NCBI GenBank assembly: GCA_964358645.1
Contig: CAYHPW010000039.1
Coordinates: 1 to 23,679 of the forward strand
Direction of reading: 5' to 3'
Source of the DNA: JBBTDV01 sp038042605
GTDB lineage: Bacteria > Bdellovibrionota > UBA1018
DNA: 23,679 bases
Shown here: in pieces, positions 8,878 to 15,618 of the stretch
Numbering within the stretch: position 1 is the first letter of the stretch
Layout of the letters: each line of letters opens with the position of its first letter
Notes under the pieces: generated by a model
Database searches by the model: none
Seen by the model: the letters and a program-made list of their open reading frames with translations, nothing else
Told to the model about the DNA's origin: nothing
Position numbers and translations under genes: made by a program

Positions 8878-9165
8878 TTAATGGTAATCCGTAATTTCGA
8901 CCTGCGCGGGTCCAGCAGCAGTCCATTGAAATACGATCCGCCACTGATTATTGATGCGGATGCTATGCTTGCCCGCCAGATCGTCAGACAACGCCTCTAG
9001 ATGATTGCCTGGCGGAACCTTCAAATCTACGAGCTTTGATGCGTAATGAACCATATCGAGCTTGCGTCTCGCGATGGCACTCACATTCGCCCAACCAACC
9101 TTGCTAGCCTTCCCACTCTCAAAAAAAACCCTAGTGCCTTTGTCTGCAAAAGACTGAATTGCCAC
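8878..9165 (-). CDS. higB: HigB/RelE-family toxin
   Basis: A 95-residue type II toxin of the RelE/ParE superfamily, HigB group, predicted to act as a ribosome-dependent mRNA endonuclease. Family features are FADKGTRVFFESGK near the N-terminus, the central helix block ARRKLDMVHYASKLVDL, PPGNHLEALSDDLAGKHSIRI and the C-terminal RIVFQWTAAGPAQVEITDYH. The catalytic-type basic and aromatic residues (R and K in the first half, the NQWRIVF strand) are present, so the gene looks intact. The start is a GTG at 9165, directly below a palindromic promoter region. Cotranscribed with higA. Confidence 0.92.
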   Translation of the reverse strand: MAIQSFADKGTRVFFESGKASKVGWANVSAIARRKLDMVHYASKLVDLKVPPGNHLEALSDDLAGKHSIRINNQWRIVFQWTAAGPAQVEITDYH

Positions 9166-9174
9166 GAGATTAAA

Positions 9175-9207
9175 TATACCTCTATCGGGTATACCTTGTC
9201 AAGGTAT
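9175..9207 (-). promoter_or_regulatory. higBA promoter with palindromic operator
   Basis: Two overlapping dyads sit just before the toxin gene: TATACC...GGTATA (9175-9180 and 9188-9193) and ATACCTTG-T-CAAGGTAT (9191-9207, perfect 8-bp arms). On the minus strand TTGACA and TATATT, separated by 18 bases, lie within the same stretch. This is the expected site for repression by HigA or the HigBA complex. Confidence 0.75.
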
Positions 9208-9226
9208 TATTTACACCCGCTGTGAT

Positions 9227-9502
9227 TCAGACGTAGAGGAACTGAATCGCTTCATAATGATCTTTTGCTTCCAGATGTTCTCGGAGAGATTTCCCTTTGA
9301 CGGTGATACCCTCGCTAATCACGAGGAATGTTTCTTTCAACGACAGCCGATTCCCCTCAATAGCATTCGAGTTGTAGGTCATCTCAATGGCGAATTGCTC
9401 TTTGAGTTTGGCTACAGTTGATGGAGGGATGGGACGATGCTTTTGGGTGCTCGCTAGTTTTTGGTCCAAGCGAACCTTAATGGCTGGGGTTAAAAGATTC
9501 AT
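9227..9502 (-). pseudogene. Truncated Fic-family protein, N-terminal part only
   Basis: The reading frame can start at 9538, but the family-like start is the internal Met at 9502 (MNLLTPAIKVRLDQKLA). About 90 residues match the N-terminal part of Fic AMP-transferases, including the inhibitory-helix motif SNAIEGN, of the form (S/T)xxxE(G/N), then LSLKETFLVISEG and HLEAKDHYEAIQFLY. The frame stops just after this, and no HPFxxGNGR catalytic motif is found before the higBA operator. The enzymatic domain is therefore gone and only the autoinhibitory part remains. The breakpoint lies within about 40 bp of the higBA promoter, which suggests the truncation came with insertion of that module. A TATAAT-like box with an ATTATATAAT palindrome (9544-9553) may be its old promoter. 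It could also be an expressed stand-alone regulator of another Fic protein. Confidence 0.8.
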
Positions 9503-9538
9503 ACTGCTAACATGGCATAGATCAATAAAACACTCCAT

Positions 9539-9975
9539 ACCATATTATATAATTTTCAAAACTGGTGCGCTCACACGCTCTTCAAACCTCCAAAAAATAT
9601 CCATTTCGAATACGCCCTATCTTGGCGGCACTGAAAATATCGGCTGACTATTTCAGGAAATGGATGTGGTTTTTAAGTTGGATTTATTTAAATTGACCTT
9701 GAACATCATCCCGATGTTCAAGGTCATAAGACCCTCCTTGGGTATGTTGGACTTCGTTTTTTTTAACAACAAAACATTACCGACCAACCAAGTTAGGGTC
9801 ATCTTTTTTTGTCAGTCCCCGACTGTAAAAACTCGCCATAATAGAATAATTACACTATGCATAAATAATTATTACGCACAGGGTTAAATTAGTGTACTAA
9901 GAGGCTCGATTTTAACAGCACCAGACAAGTTGGGAGAGATGGGCTCTCCTACAAATCTGGGACAATACCAAAACC
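9539..9975. other. Gene-poor stretch with inverted repeats
   Basis: No convincing coding sequence was found. A 75-codon plus-strand frame at 9660-9887 has no family resemblance and a ribosome binding site placed too close to its start. The stretch contains the long inverted repeat at 9694-9726 and a small hairpin, GGAGAG-5-CTCTCC (9933-9949), 30 bp beyond the stop of the TIGR02147 gene, which lacks a T-run. Confidence 0.5.
9694..9726. repeat. Perfect 14-bp inverted repeat
   Basis: TGACCTTGAACATC (9694-9707) and GATGTTCAAGGTCA (9713-9726) form a perfect 14-bp stem with a 5-base loop. No T-run follows on either strand, so a simple intrinsic terminator is unlikely. It could be a protein-binding site, a structured RNA element or a remnant of a mobile repeat. 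Confidence 0.85.
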
Positions 9976-10791
9976 TCAGTAAAGATCAAACCCGATCGCG
10001 TAGACACTCTCTGGCTCGTGGTTCTTGGCGACAAGCGCCTGGATTTTTACAAGCACATCTTTGAGCATCTGCTTGATCTGAAGCTTGGTGTCTTCGTCAG
10101 CGGAGAAAGCACCTGAGAAATGATAATCGGACAGCACAGATTCGCGCCTTGCTAGATTGTGAACAGCTTCAAGCCGCCAATTAATATGATTGGATGGTGA
10201 AGCCGGGTGATGCTCTTCCAAGTGGATCGATTTATGAAGCATGCTTATGGTATTGTCTTTAATTGTAATCAGTCCCAATTTTTCAAGCTTCTTAAGCTCC
10301 TGCTCAAGCTTGCTTGCCGACAAGTGAAGCTTTTTAGCGATTAGCTGGGGACTTAAACGGTACTTGTTAATAGTGAGATACATATGGATCTTCGCCGTGA
10401 CGGTCTCGCGATAGTATTCGTCAATCTCCTTGCTATCTGCTCGTATATGGCTTGCATCTTTAAGCTTCTCTGCCACTTGCTGCCTTTTGGCTTGGATTGA
10501 AAGTAAATTATTTTTTAAATAAACGCGATGTGAGTCATTGCCGCTGGAGTCATGCTGGCCCATCAAAAGCAAATACCTAAGCTGTTCCTCACGTAACTCA
10601 AAGAAATTGCCGATTCCAAAAAGTTGTTCTTGTGAAAAATGCGCCTTATTGACCATGACGCGTGAAAAATATGAAGCATGGATCCCGCACCGCTTGGCGA
10701 TGTGCTTAAATGAGATTCTCTTCTTTCGGCTAACCATCGTAATATAGGCCCGATAGTCTAAGTGGTCGTAAACAAGGCTTTTATCTGTCAT
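9976..10791 (-). CDS. TIGR02147-family protein, probable transcriptional regulator
   Basis: A 271-residue protein recognised as TIGR02147 from the N-terminal YDHLDYRAYI, the helix-turn-helix-like FKHIAKRCGIHASYFSRVMV (about 29-48), a second winged-helix-like part, LSPQLIAKKLHLSASKLEQE (about 145-165), followed by LEKLGLIT, and a C-terminal domain. The family is thought to be regulatory but no ligand or regulon is known to me. It is divergent from the exported protein gene at 10915, so it may control that gene and the metalloprotease behind it (inference from position). There is no Shine-Dalgarno before the ATG. A TACTAT box nine bases upstream would give a very short or leaderless mRNA. Confidence 0.82.
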   Translation of the reverse strand: MTDKSLVYDHLDYRAYITMVSRKKRISFKHIAKRCGIHASYFSRVMVNKAHFSQEQLFGIGNFFELREEQLRYLLLMGQHDSSGNDSHRVYLKNNLLSIQAKRQQVAEKLKDASHIRADSKEIDEYYRETVTAKIHMYLTINKYRLSPQLIAKKLHLSASKLEQELKKLEKLGLITIKDNTISMLHKSIHLEEHHPASPSNHINWRLEAVHNLARRESVLSDYHFSGAFSADEDTKLQIKQMLKDVLVKIQALVAKNHEPESVYAIGFDLY

Positions 10792-10914
10792 AATTTACTA
10801 ATAGTACATTTTTATATCTTAATAAACTTATAATTAGTTTACCGCGGGATAACATTCACCGAGACTGTAATCAGAAGTTAAGTTAAACCGAAAAAACAAA
10901 ACAGGAGAATGAAA

Positions 10915-11493
10915 ATGAAACCAATAAAACTATTAAAAAAGATATGCACAGTTACCATTGTAATGGCTTTGATTCCGCAGTTTGCGCTCGCCAATCCGAT
11001 CATGAATACACTTAAAAACAACCTACAAAAATACGCCACAAACTTGTCTAACCAGCAGCAAAATCGCATTCTGGATGTCTCGGAGCCGCCCAACCAAGAC
11101 AAATGCACTAACTTCGCCGGACACTGGGTCGGCGAATGTATTCAGCTCTACGACGGCAAAGAAGAGCACACCCCCATTGATGGAACCGTGGAACAAGACA
11201 AGTGCCAAACGCTGGCGTTTAATGGAGATACGATGACAATCGATACGCTCGACCTACGATCCTCGATCTTCGGACTTGGGGGAACCGTGATGTATACATC
11301 CTACTATTGGAACCAGGAGCGCACCGAACTACTCCTCAGCGGCCGCATGGCGATAAAAATCAGCCTTATGGGAGCCGGCTCCGCGCCAATAGAGATTGAT
11401 ATAACGGGGCGGATGTTCATCGAAAACGACCAATTAATACAAACCATTGACGCAGGCCCTGCCAAAGCTAAATGTACTTTATCAAGGAAGTGA
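10915..11493 (+). CDS. Exported protein of unknown function
   Basis: A 192-residue protein with a Sec signal peptide: a lysine-rich start (MKPIKLLKK), a hydrophobic stretch TVTIVMALI and a likely cleavage after ALA at about residue 26. The mature part has five or so cysteines (CTNF, GECIQLY, DKCQTLAF, KCTLSRK), suggesting disulfides, and alternating hydrophobic residues that suggest a beta-rich fold. The motif FAGHWVGECIQLYDG followed later by GRMFIEND recalls small lipocalin-like or exported beta-barrel domains, but I do not recognise the family. AGGAG at 10903-10907 favours the ATG at 10915 over the one at 10909, which is only one base away. A strong terminator follows. Confidence 0.8.
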   Translation: MKPIKLLKKICTVTIVMALIPQFALANPIMNTLKNNLQKYATNLSNQQQNRILDVSEPPNQDKCTNFAGHWVGECIQLYDGKEEHTPIDGTVEQDKCQTLAFNGDTMTIDTLDLRSSIFGLGGTVMYTSYYWNQERTELLLSGRMAIKISLMGAGSAPIEIDITGRMFIENDQLIQTIDAGPAKAKCTLSRK

Positions 11494-11504
11494 TAAGACT
11501 ATTA

Positions 11505-11550
11505 AAAACCAGGGAGACATTTCTAAATGCGCCTCCCTGGTTTTAATTTT
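11505..11550 (+). terminator. Rho-independent terminator
   Basis: AAAACCAGGGAG (11505-11516) pairs perfectly with CTCCCTGGTTTT (11533-11544), followed by AATTTT. It stands 11 bp after the stop of the exported protein gene. The ribosome binding site of the next gene begins two bases after the T-rich tail. Confidence 0.85.
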
Positions 11551-11562
11551 TAGGAGAAACGT

Positions 11563-12759
11563 ATGATACGTCCGCAAACCGCTATTCATAATGGATTTAT
11601 AGCAGTAGGCCTTTTAGCAGGGCTTTTTTATAATTTCCAAATTGCCATGGCCGGTGGTGGTTGGACAGGTAATGGAGGCGACCACCTCCGGGACCAGCAA
11701 AACGCTTGGTTCCTTGGCACCGAACCGGTATCTTACTGCGTGCTCAGGGCGCCAGACTTCCCGCTCGGCGATACTGAGATTGATCAAATGATCGAATCGG
11801 CACTTTCGGATTGGAGAATTTTTTTTCATAAATACAGTCTGGACGAATCGACAATAGGCAAGAATCCACGCCTTGGTATTTTCCCGGATCATCAGGCAAG
11901 AGGGTTATCGCTTAACTTCAAAAAAATACCTACGTGCCCGCAGGAGCCTGCTGAAGAAGTTGTTTTCTTATTCGGGGTGACAACGCCTGTAATCGATGAA
12001 GCGATTCAACATGGCGCTCAAAATTCCATCGGCCTCGCCGTTCGCAAAGACTACAACCATCAGACCTATCGCTCCGGGGGCTATGTTTGGACCAAGACAT
12101 TCACTAGTGACCCCGGCAGAATAAAACATGTTTTACTCCATGAGCTTGGACATGTCTTCGGGATGAAGCATGATTCAGTTTATGTCATGGATAGCAGGGT
12201 CGCCGATCTGGTGGATCCATCACGCGGCACCAGAATCATTTCAAAACCACTTCTGGTGGCGATTGAAAGTCCGAATTGGAAGTATGCCTTCCGCCCGGGT
12301 GAGATATTTTCACTCACCTGGGAGGCACCGGAATCCGCCTTCCGCATCCCTTGGCAGATCAAAGAAGATCTGAGGCTTTCCGCTACCGACACCTATTCAG
12401 CAACGTTCTCGTTTAAGGAGAAATTTACACAATTTGGCCTCTATGCATTTAATTTAGATATCGAATCGCCAGGCCATGAAAAAACATCGCTCACTCTTTA
12501 TATGAACCGTATTGATGTATCAGAAGCACAAAGCTACTCGCCTGGAGTTTTCACGCGTTATAAAATCCACTCCAGCACGCCTAAAGAAAGCTGGTTTTTC
12601 CAAGGGCTCGACAACCAAAGCATACCGAGATCATTCATTGGATATGTTAACATCGGCACCAGGAGGTATGCGGCGGTCCTGCACTATATCCACGGTCCCA
12701 CACTCCGGATCTTCGGGACCCAGGAAGGCCAGTGGTGGGGCTTGCCTAAAGCTGAGTAA
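11563..12759 (+). CDS. Probable secreted metzincin-type metalloprotease
   Basis: A 398-residue exported protein. The N-terminus has a hydrophobic signal segment (GFIAVGLLAGLF) with likely cleavage after AMA at about residue 30, then GGGWTGNGGDHLRDQQNAWF. The zinc-binding consensus HELGHVFGMKH (H193, E194, H197, H203) matches the metzincin pattern HExxHxxGxxH, and VMDS with M209 downstream is a suitable Met-turn, though unusually close. The preceding GRIKHVLL gives the expected helix. The 180 residues after the catalytic part are probably a beta-rich C-terminal domain of unknown role. The closest match I can suggest is the matrixin-like M10 group, but overall similarity is unverified. AGGAG at 11552-11556 precedes the ATG at 11563. 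The terminator just upstream means expression needs read-through or a promoter I cannot see. Confidence 0.8.
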   Translation: MIRPQTAIHNGFIAVGLLAGLFYNFQIAMAGGGWTGNGGDHLRDQQNAWFLGTEPVSYCVLRAPDFPLGDTEIDQMIESALSDWRIFFHKYSLDESTIGKNPRLGIFPDHQARGLSLNFKKIPTCPQEPAEEVVFLFGVTTPVIDEAIQHGAQNSIGLAVRKDYNHQTYRSGGYVWTKTFTSDPGRIKHVLLHELGHVFGMKHDSVYVMDSRVADLVDPSRGTRIISKPLLVAIESPNWKYAFRPGEIFSLTWEAPESAFRIPWQIKEDLRLSATDTYSATFSFKEKFTQFGLYAFNLDIESPGHEKTSLTLYMNRIDVSEAQSYSPGVFTRYKIHSSTPKESWFFQGLDNQSIPRSFIGYVNIGTRRYAAVLHYIHGPTLRIFGTQEGQWWGLPKAE

Positions 12760-12798
12760 ATTATTGTCTTTTTTGTGTGCGAGTTTAAATAATTAATC

Positions 12799-12827
12799 TG
12801 GAACATACTCCCAAAATCGCGTAATAT
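12799..12827 (+). promoter_or_regulatory. Possible promoter of the second ATPase gene
   Basis: TAATAT (12822-12827) lies nine bases before the start codon, which places the transcript start at or next to the ATG. The -35 position (12799-12804, TGGAAC) is poor, so an activator or a weak promoter is expected. Confidence 0.45.
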
Positions 12828-12843
12828 TTGGGAGTATGTTCCA
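12799..12843. repeat. Perfect 17-bp inverted repeat across the ATPase start codon
   Basis: TGGAACATACTCCCAAA (12799-12815) and its exact complement (12827-12843) are separated by 11 bp. Each arm is itself an imperfect dyad, GGrA....TyCC, so two regulator dimers could bind. The right arm contains the ATG at 12836 and the spacer holds most of a TAATAT -10 box (12822-12827). Confidence 0.9.
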
Positions 12844-14002
12844 AAGGATTCTAAATCCATCAAAAACACGAAGTTTCTTCATATTCGGCGCAAGAGGCAC
12901 AGGTAAGTCGTTTTTCATTGAGAAACAATTTTTATGTGGTTCGCACCCCGAAACAGTGTGGCGCATAGACCTGCTTGATACCGATACGGAACAGCATTAT
13001 GCCCGAAGACCAGCTAGGCTTGAGGAAGATTTTGCGGTTCGAGACAAACGTCCCGAGTGGGTGTTTATAGATGAAGTTCAGAAGGTACCAGCATTATTGG
13101 ATCACGTGCAGCGCATGATCACGCGCCAGAGACAGAAATTCATTCTTACAGGATCAAGCGCCAGGAAGCTGAAGCGAACCGGTGCCAATCTGCTAGCCGG
13201 AAGAGCATTTACAGAACACATGTTCCCGCTTACAGCCGCGGAAATGGGTGGCGCTTTCAAGCTCCAGGAGTGTCTGGAATACGGCTCTCTTCCGGAAATC
13301 CTTTGCTTGCCAGATCCAGAGACTAAAGCCAAATACCTTCGTTCTTATGCACAAGTCTATGTCCGTGAGGAAATTCAGCTTGAACAAGTGGTACGTAAGA
13401 TCGAGCCGTTCAGGGCTTTCCTGGAGATAGCCGCTCAATGCAACGGCCAACAGACCAATTTTGCCGCTATCGGAAGGCAGGTGGACGTTGATCATAAGAC
13501 AGTCGAGCAATACTTCCAGGTTCTTGAGCAGACGTGGCTTGGTTTTTTTCTCCCGGCCTATCACCGCTCCGTTCGCAAGGCACAAGCGATTCATCCAAAG
13601 TTCTATCTTTTCGACCCTGGTGTGAAGCGTGCCCTGGAAAGAACTCTTCATGTGCCGTTGGTTCCTGCCACTTCGGCATATGGTGAAGCGTTCGAGCATT
13701 GGGTGATCCTGGAGATCTTCCGGTTAAACAGATATCATGATTTGGATTACCGCCTTTCATTCTTTCGAACAAAGGAGGGTAATGAGATAGATCTCATACT
13801 TAGCAGGCCTGGAACACCGGAACGGCTTATAGAGATAAAATCCACAGATCGTGTGGATGCTGAATCAGTAGCCAGGTTTGCAAGGATCGCTTCAACATTT
13901 GGTAAAGCACATGCTTTTCTTCTCTCAAGGGATCCGCGCCCAAGCCGAATCCATGGTGTGGAGTGCCTGCCCTGGCAAGAAGGGTTGAAGCGGGTGCTTT
14001 AG
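12836..14002 (+). CDS. AAA_14/DUF4143-family ATP-binding protein
   Basis: A 388-residue COG1373-type protein. Walker A is GARGTGKS (residues 18-25), Walker B is WVFIDE (75-80) and is followed by VQKVPALLD, and LTGSSARKL is the sensor region. The DUF4143 part follows, with a winged-helix segment NFAAIGRQVDVDHKTVEQYF and the C-terminal PD-(D/E)xK-like motif: EGNEIDLIL, then RLIEIKS. Here the acidic and lysine residues are intact, unlike in the first ATPase of this window. The function of the family is unknown; nuclease or defence-like roles are inference only. The start is firm because MFQRILNPSKTRSFFIFGARG aligns with the usual family start, yet GGAG is only one base from the ATG, so leaderless translation is likely. 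Confidence 0.92.
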   Translation: MFQRILNPSKTRSFFIFGARGTGKSFFIEKQFLCGSHPETVWRIDLLDTDTEQHYARRPARLEEDFAVRDKRPEWVFIDEVQKVPALLDHVQRMITRQRQKFILTGSSARKLKRTGANLLAGRAFTEHMFPLTAAEMGGAFKLQECLEYGSLPEILCLPDPETKAKYLRSYAQVYVREEIQLEQVVRKIEPFRAFLEIAAQCNGQQTNFAAIGRQVDVDHKTVEQYFQVLEQTWLGFFLPAYHRSVRKAQAIHPKFYLFDPGVKRALERTLHVPLVPATSAYGEAFEHWVILEIFRLNRYHDLDYRLSFFRTKEGNEIDLILSRPGTPERLIEIKSTDRVDAESVARFARIASTFGKAHAFLLSRDPRPSRIHGVECLPWQEGLKRVL

Positions 14003-14021
14003 TATACTTTGAACTGAAGTA

Positions 14022-14057
14022 TGGAAAAGACGGAGTCAAAATTCCTGGCTCTGTCTT
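14022..14057 (-). terminator. Possible terminator of the DTW gene
   Basis: On the minus strand AAGACAGAGCCA (14057-14046) pairs with 10 of 12 bases of the segment at 14038-14027 and is followed by TTCC. It starts at the DTW stop codon. The T-run is short, so termination may be partial. Confidence 0.4.
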
Positions 14058-14719
14058 CAAGCGTGGCGGGGTGAAGCACCCAACGGCCTAAAGGCCGGGG
14101 CCTCTGGGTGCTTCACTTTTTTTAGAAGTTTTTCAAAAACAAGTTTGAGGTTCGCGGCGGTTTGGCCGTCTTCGCCAAGAAGCGCCAGTGCTTCGGCCAC
14201 GGTTTCGATCGTCGATAGGCACTCCCTTCTTGGTTCGCGCCTGAGGTTGCGGTAAAGCGAAGGGCGTGACGGCACGATAATGGCGCGCCTAAGTTTCAGC
14301 AACCAGGGATTTCTCCACCATAATGTTTTAGCCTGGCTCCAGGTCCCGTCAAGTACTACTATCCCTTCCACTGGATCCGTGGGATGGTCAGGTTTTTCTT
14401 GAAGCAGTTCCCCCTTTTTATTCACAAAATACAAGCCTGGTGGAATTTTTTCTGTGCTTTTAATCCCGCTGCCAAGATACATGACCGCCCAGCGCGAGGG
14501 TTGCGAGGCTCTGCCGAGGACCTTGCTTAAATTTGGCCAGCTTAGACCTATCTTTAAAGTGGAATTTGACAGGCAGAGGTTTGCCAGCCGGGCCGAGCCA
14601 AGATCCTTGTCAGGCTCTTGGGGGTGTTGCAAAATTAGTACATTAATTTTATTGAAAATAGGCTTAATTAATTCACAAACACACAGACTCTCGTTCTTAA
14701 GACAGCGCGGGCAACTCAT
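14057..14719 (-). CDS. DTW-domain tRNA-uridine aminocarboxypropyltransferase
   Basis: A 220-residue DTW-domain protein. The family (TapT/YfiP, TDD1/TDD2) places an aminocarboxypropyl group from S-adenosylmethionine on uridine in tRNA. The N-terminal cysteine cluster CPRCLKNESLCVC (residues 3-15) fits the zinc-ribbon of the family. NVLILQHPQEPDKDLGSARL and the signature VVLDGTWSQAKTLWW (DGTW being the DTW motif), then RREPRRECLSTIETVAEAL, are all typical. The frame is open far upstream, but those residues belong to another reading of the exported-protein gene. The ATG at 14719, ten bases after that gene's stop, gives the family N-terminus. The last 20 codons form the arms of a convergent plus-strand terminator. 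Confidence 0.9.
   Translation of the reverse strand: MSCPRCLKNESLCVCELIKPIFNKINVLILQHPQEPDKDLGSARLANLCLSNSTLKIGLSWPNLSKVLGRASQPSRWAVMYLGSGIKSTEKIPPGLYFVNKKGELLQEKPDHPTDPVEGIVVLDGTWSQAKTLWWRNPWLLKLRRAIIVPSRPSLYRNLRREPRRECLSTIETVAEALALLGEDGQTAANLKLVFEKLLKKVKHPEAPAFRPLGASPRHA
14071..14123 (+). terminator. Rho-independent terminator of the second ATPase gene, inside a convergent gene
   Basis: GTGAAGCACCCA (14071-14082) pairs perfectly with TGGGTGCTTCAC (14105-14116), with an inner CGGCC-taaa-GGCCG hairpin, followed by seven T (14117-14123). It acts on the plus strand, 68 bp after the ATPase stop, and lies entirely within the 3' coding end of the DTW gene. Confidence 0.8.
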
Positions 14720-14729
14720 CAGTTTAAGT

Positions 14730-15317
14730 CTACTCTTTAGTGCCAGTTGGCATGATGGCGCCATTTGAAAGGACATAAAAACTACAGGTAACAGCCTTAT
14801 AGTCCTGCTCAAAAGTCCATGCGCAGGTGATGTCATTTCCTTCTTTTGCGACAACCCGTATGCCGTCTTCAATAAATGATTTCTCTGATAATCGCGTGAG
14901 CGAGTTAAAAAGCAGTTCAGCAGCTGGTCCTTCGACGGAAGGCATGATGTGTGGGTTAAATGGGTATTGCAAAAGGACAGATGTTTTACCCCGGGCTGTT
15001 TTATCTGGCTTGATAGGTATGGTGATATTTTCTGCTGGAATTGTTTTACCGGTTGAATCAATAAGAAGCCAGCAACCATTGATTGAGCAGGTTATTTCTT
15101 TCCCTTTTTTCTTGTGATCGATGCCTGGGAGCCTTGTGTCTGTCTTGACCTTTTTCATGGCATTAAAAATCGCTCCCGCTGCTGCACCACCGATGTGTAT
15201 TAAAATGACATCGTCAAAACTCATTACCTTTGCACATCCCATTGGATCTTCTTTAATGCCTGCGGATGCCGGTAGCGCCAATGTAAATACAAGCAGTATT
15301 ATTGCTTTTTTATTCAT
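14730..15317 (-). CDS. Exported protein of unknown function
   Basis: A 195-residue protein with a clear signal peptide, MNKKAIILLVFTLALPASAG, cleaved after ASA at about residue 19. The mature protein has a hydrophobic stretch VILIHIGGAAAGAIFNAM (about 38-55) and four later cysteines (ITCSINGC, ITCAW, VTCSF), likely in disulfides. Two similar beta-strand units (KEITCSINGCWLLIDSTGKTI and NDITCAWTFEQDYKAVTCSF) can be seen. No family was recognised. The ribosome binding site GGGGG lies five bases upstream and is partly inside a small hairpin. The DTW gene follows after ten bases and is probably cotranscribed. Confidence 0.75.
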   Translation of the reverse strand: MNKKAIILLVFTLALPASAGIKEDPMGCAKVMSFDDVILIHIGGAAAGAIFNAMKKVKTDTRLPGIDHKKKGKEITCSINGCWLLIDSTGKTIPAENITIPIKPDKTARGKTSVLLQYPFNPHIMPSVEGPAAELLFNSLTRLSEKSFIEDGIRVVAKEGNDITCAWTFEQDYKAVTCSFYVLSNGAIMPTGTKE

Positions 15318-15324
15318 AAATACC

Positions 15325-15347
15325 CCCGATTGATCAGTTTTATCGGG
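15325..15347 (-). promoter_or_regulatory. Hairpin at the ribosome binding site of the exported protein gene
   Basis: On the minus strand CCCGAT (15347-15342) can pair with ATCGGG (15330-15325), and the right arm begins the GGGGG Shine-Dalgarno run that precedes the ATG at 15317. The loop contains the palindrome TGATCA. Pairing would partly hide the ribosome binding site. Function is inferred from position only. Confidence 0.35.
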
Positions 15348-15378
15348 TTAGCTTAGATGTCTTTTGTAGTCAATGGCT

Positions 15379-15618
15379 TTATTGTGTTTGTTTTACGTTA
15401 TTACACCACTCATGTAGAACAATAGCAGTGGTGAGCACTTGTATCAAAAAAGGGTCTGTTTTGGCTTTAATAACGTCGGCTATTGTAAAGTCTATCTCTC
15501 CGCCTTTGAGGTCATCGTGCACGCGGCTGCCATACAGGTATAGTTTTGCCTCAGTGTTTGGCAGGAAGCCGTCAAGAGTCGTGAGTATTTTTTGCACCAC
15601 TTCTGTTTTAATCCTCAT
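15379..15618 (-). CDS. MNT-type nucleotidyltransferase-like protein, apparently internally deleted
   Basis: A 79-residue protein starting at the ATG at 15618, with an alternative TTG at 15627. The segment KLYLYGSRVHDDLKGGEIDF carries the nucleotidyltransferase signature GSx9(D/E)xD, with G30, S31, E41 and D43. Family MNT antitoxins are usually about 100-140 residues, have two Asp at the metal site, and continue for some 30 residues before a second acidic strand. Here EIDF runs straight into IADVIKAKTDPFLIQVLTTAIVLHEW, which looks like the end of such a protein. This is best explained by an in-frame deletion that fused the two acidic strands. It overlaps the HEPN gene by 11 bp and would be its antitoxin partner. 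Catalytic activity is doubtful. Confidence 0.7.
   Translation of the reverse strand: MRIKTEVVQKILTTLDGFLPNTEAKLYLYGSRVHDDLKGGEIDFTIADVIKAKTDPFLIQVLTTAIVLHEWCNNVKQTQ

Noticed and set aside
9660..9887. 75-codon plus-strand open frame
   Set aside because: No recognisable family, ribosome binding site one base from the ATG, and it spans the long inverted repeat.
14720..15079. Upstream extension of the DTW-domain frame
   Set aside because: Overlaps the exported protein gene in another frame; the residues show no family resemblance, and the internal ATG at 14719 gives the expected cysteine-rich N-terminus.
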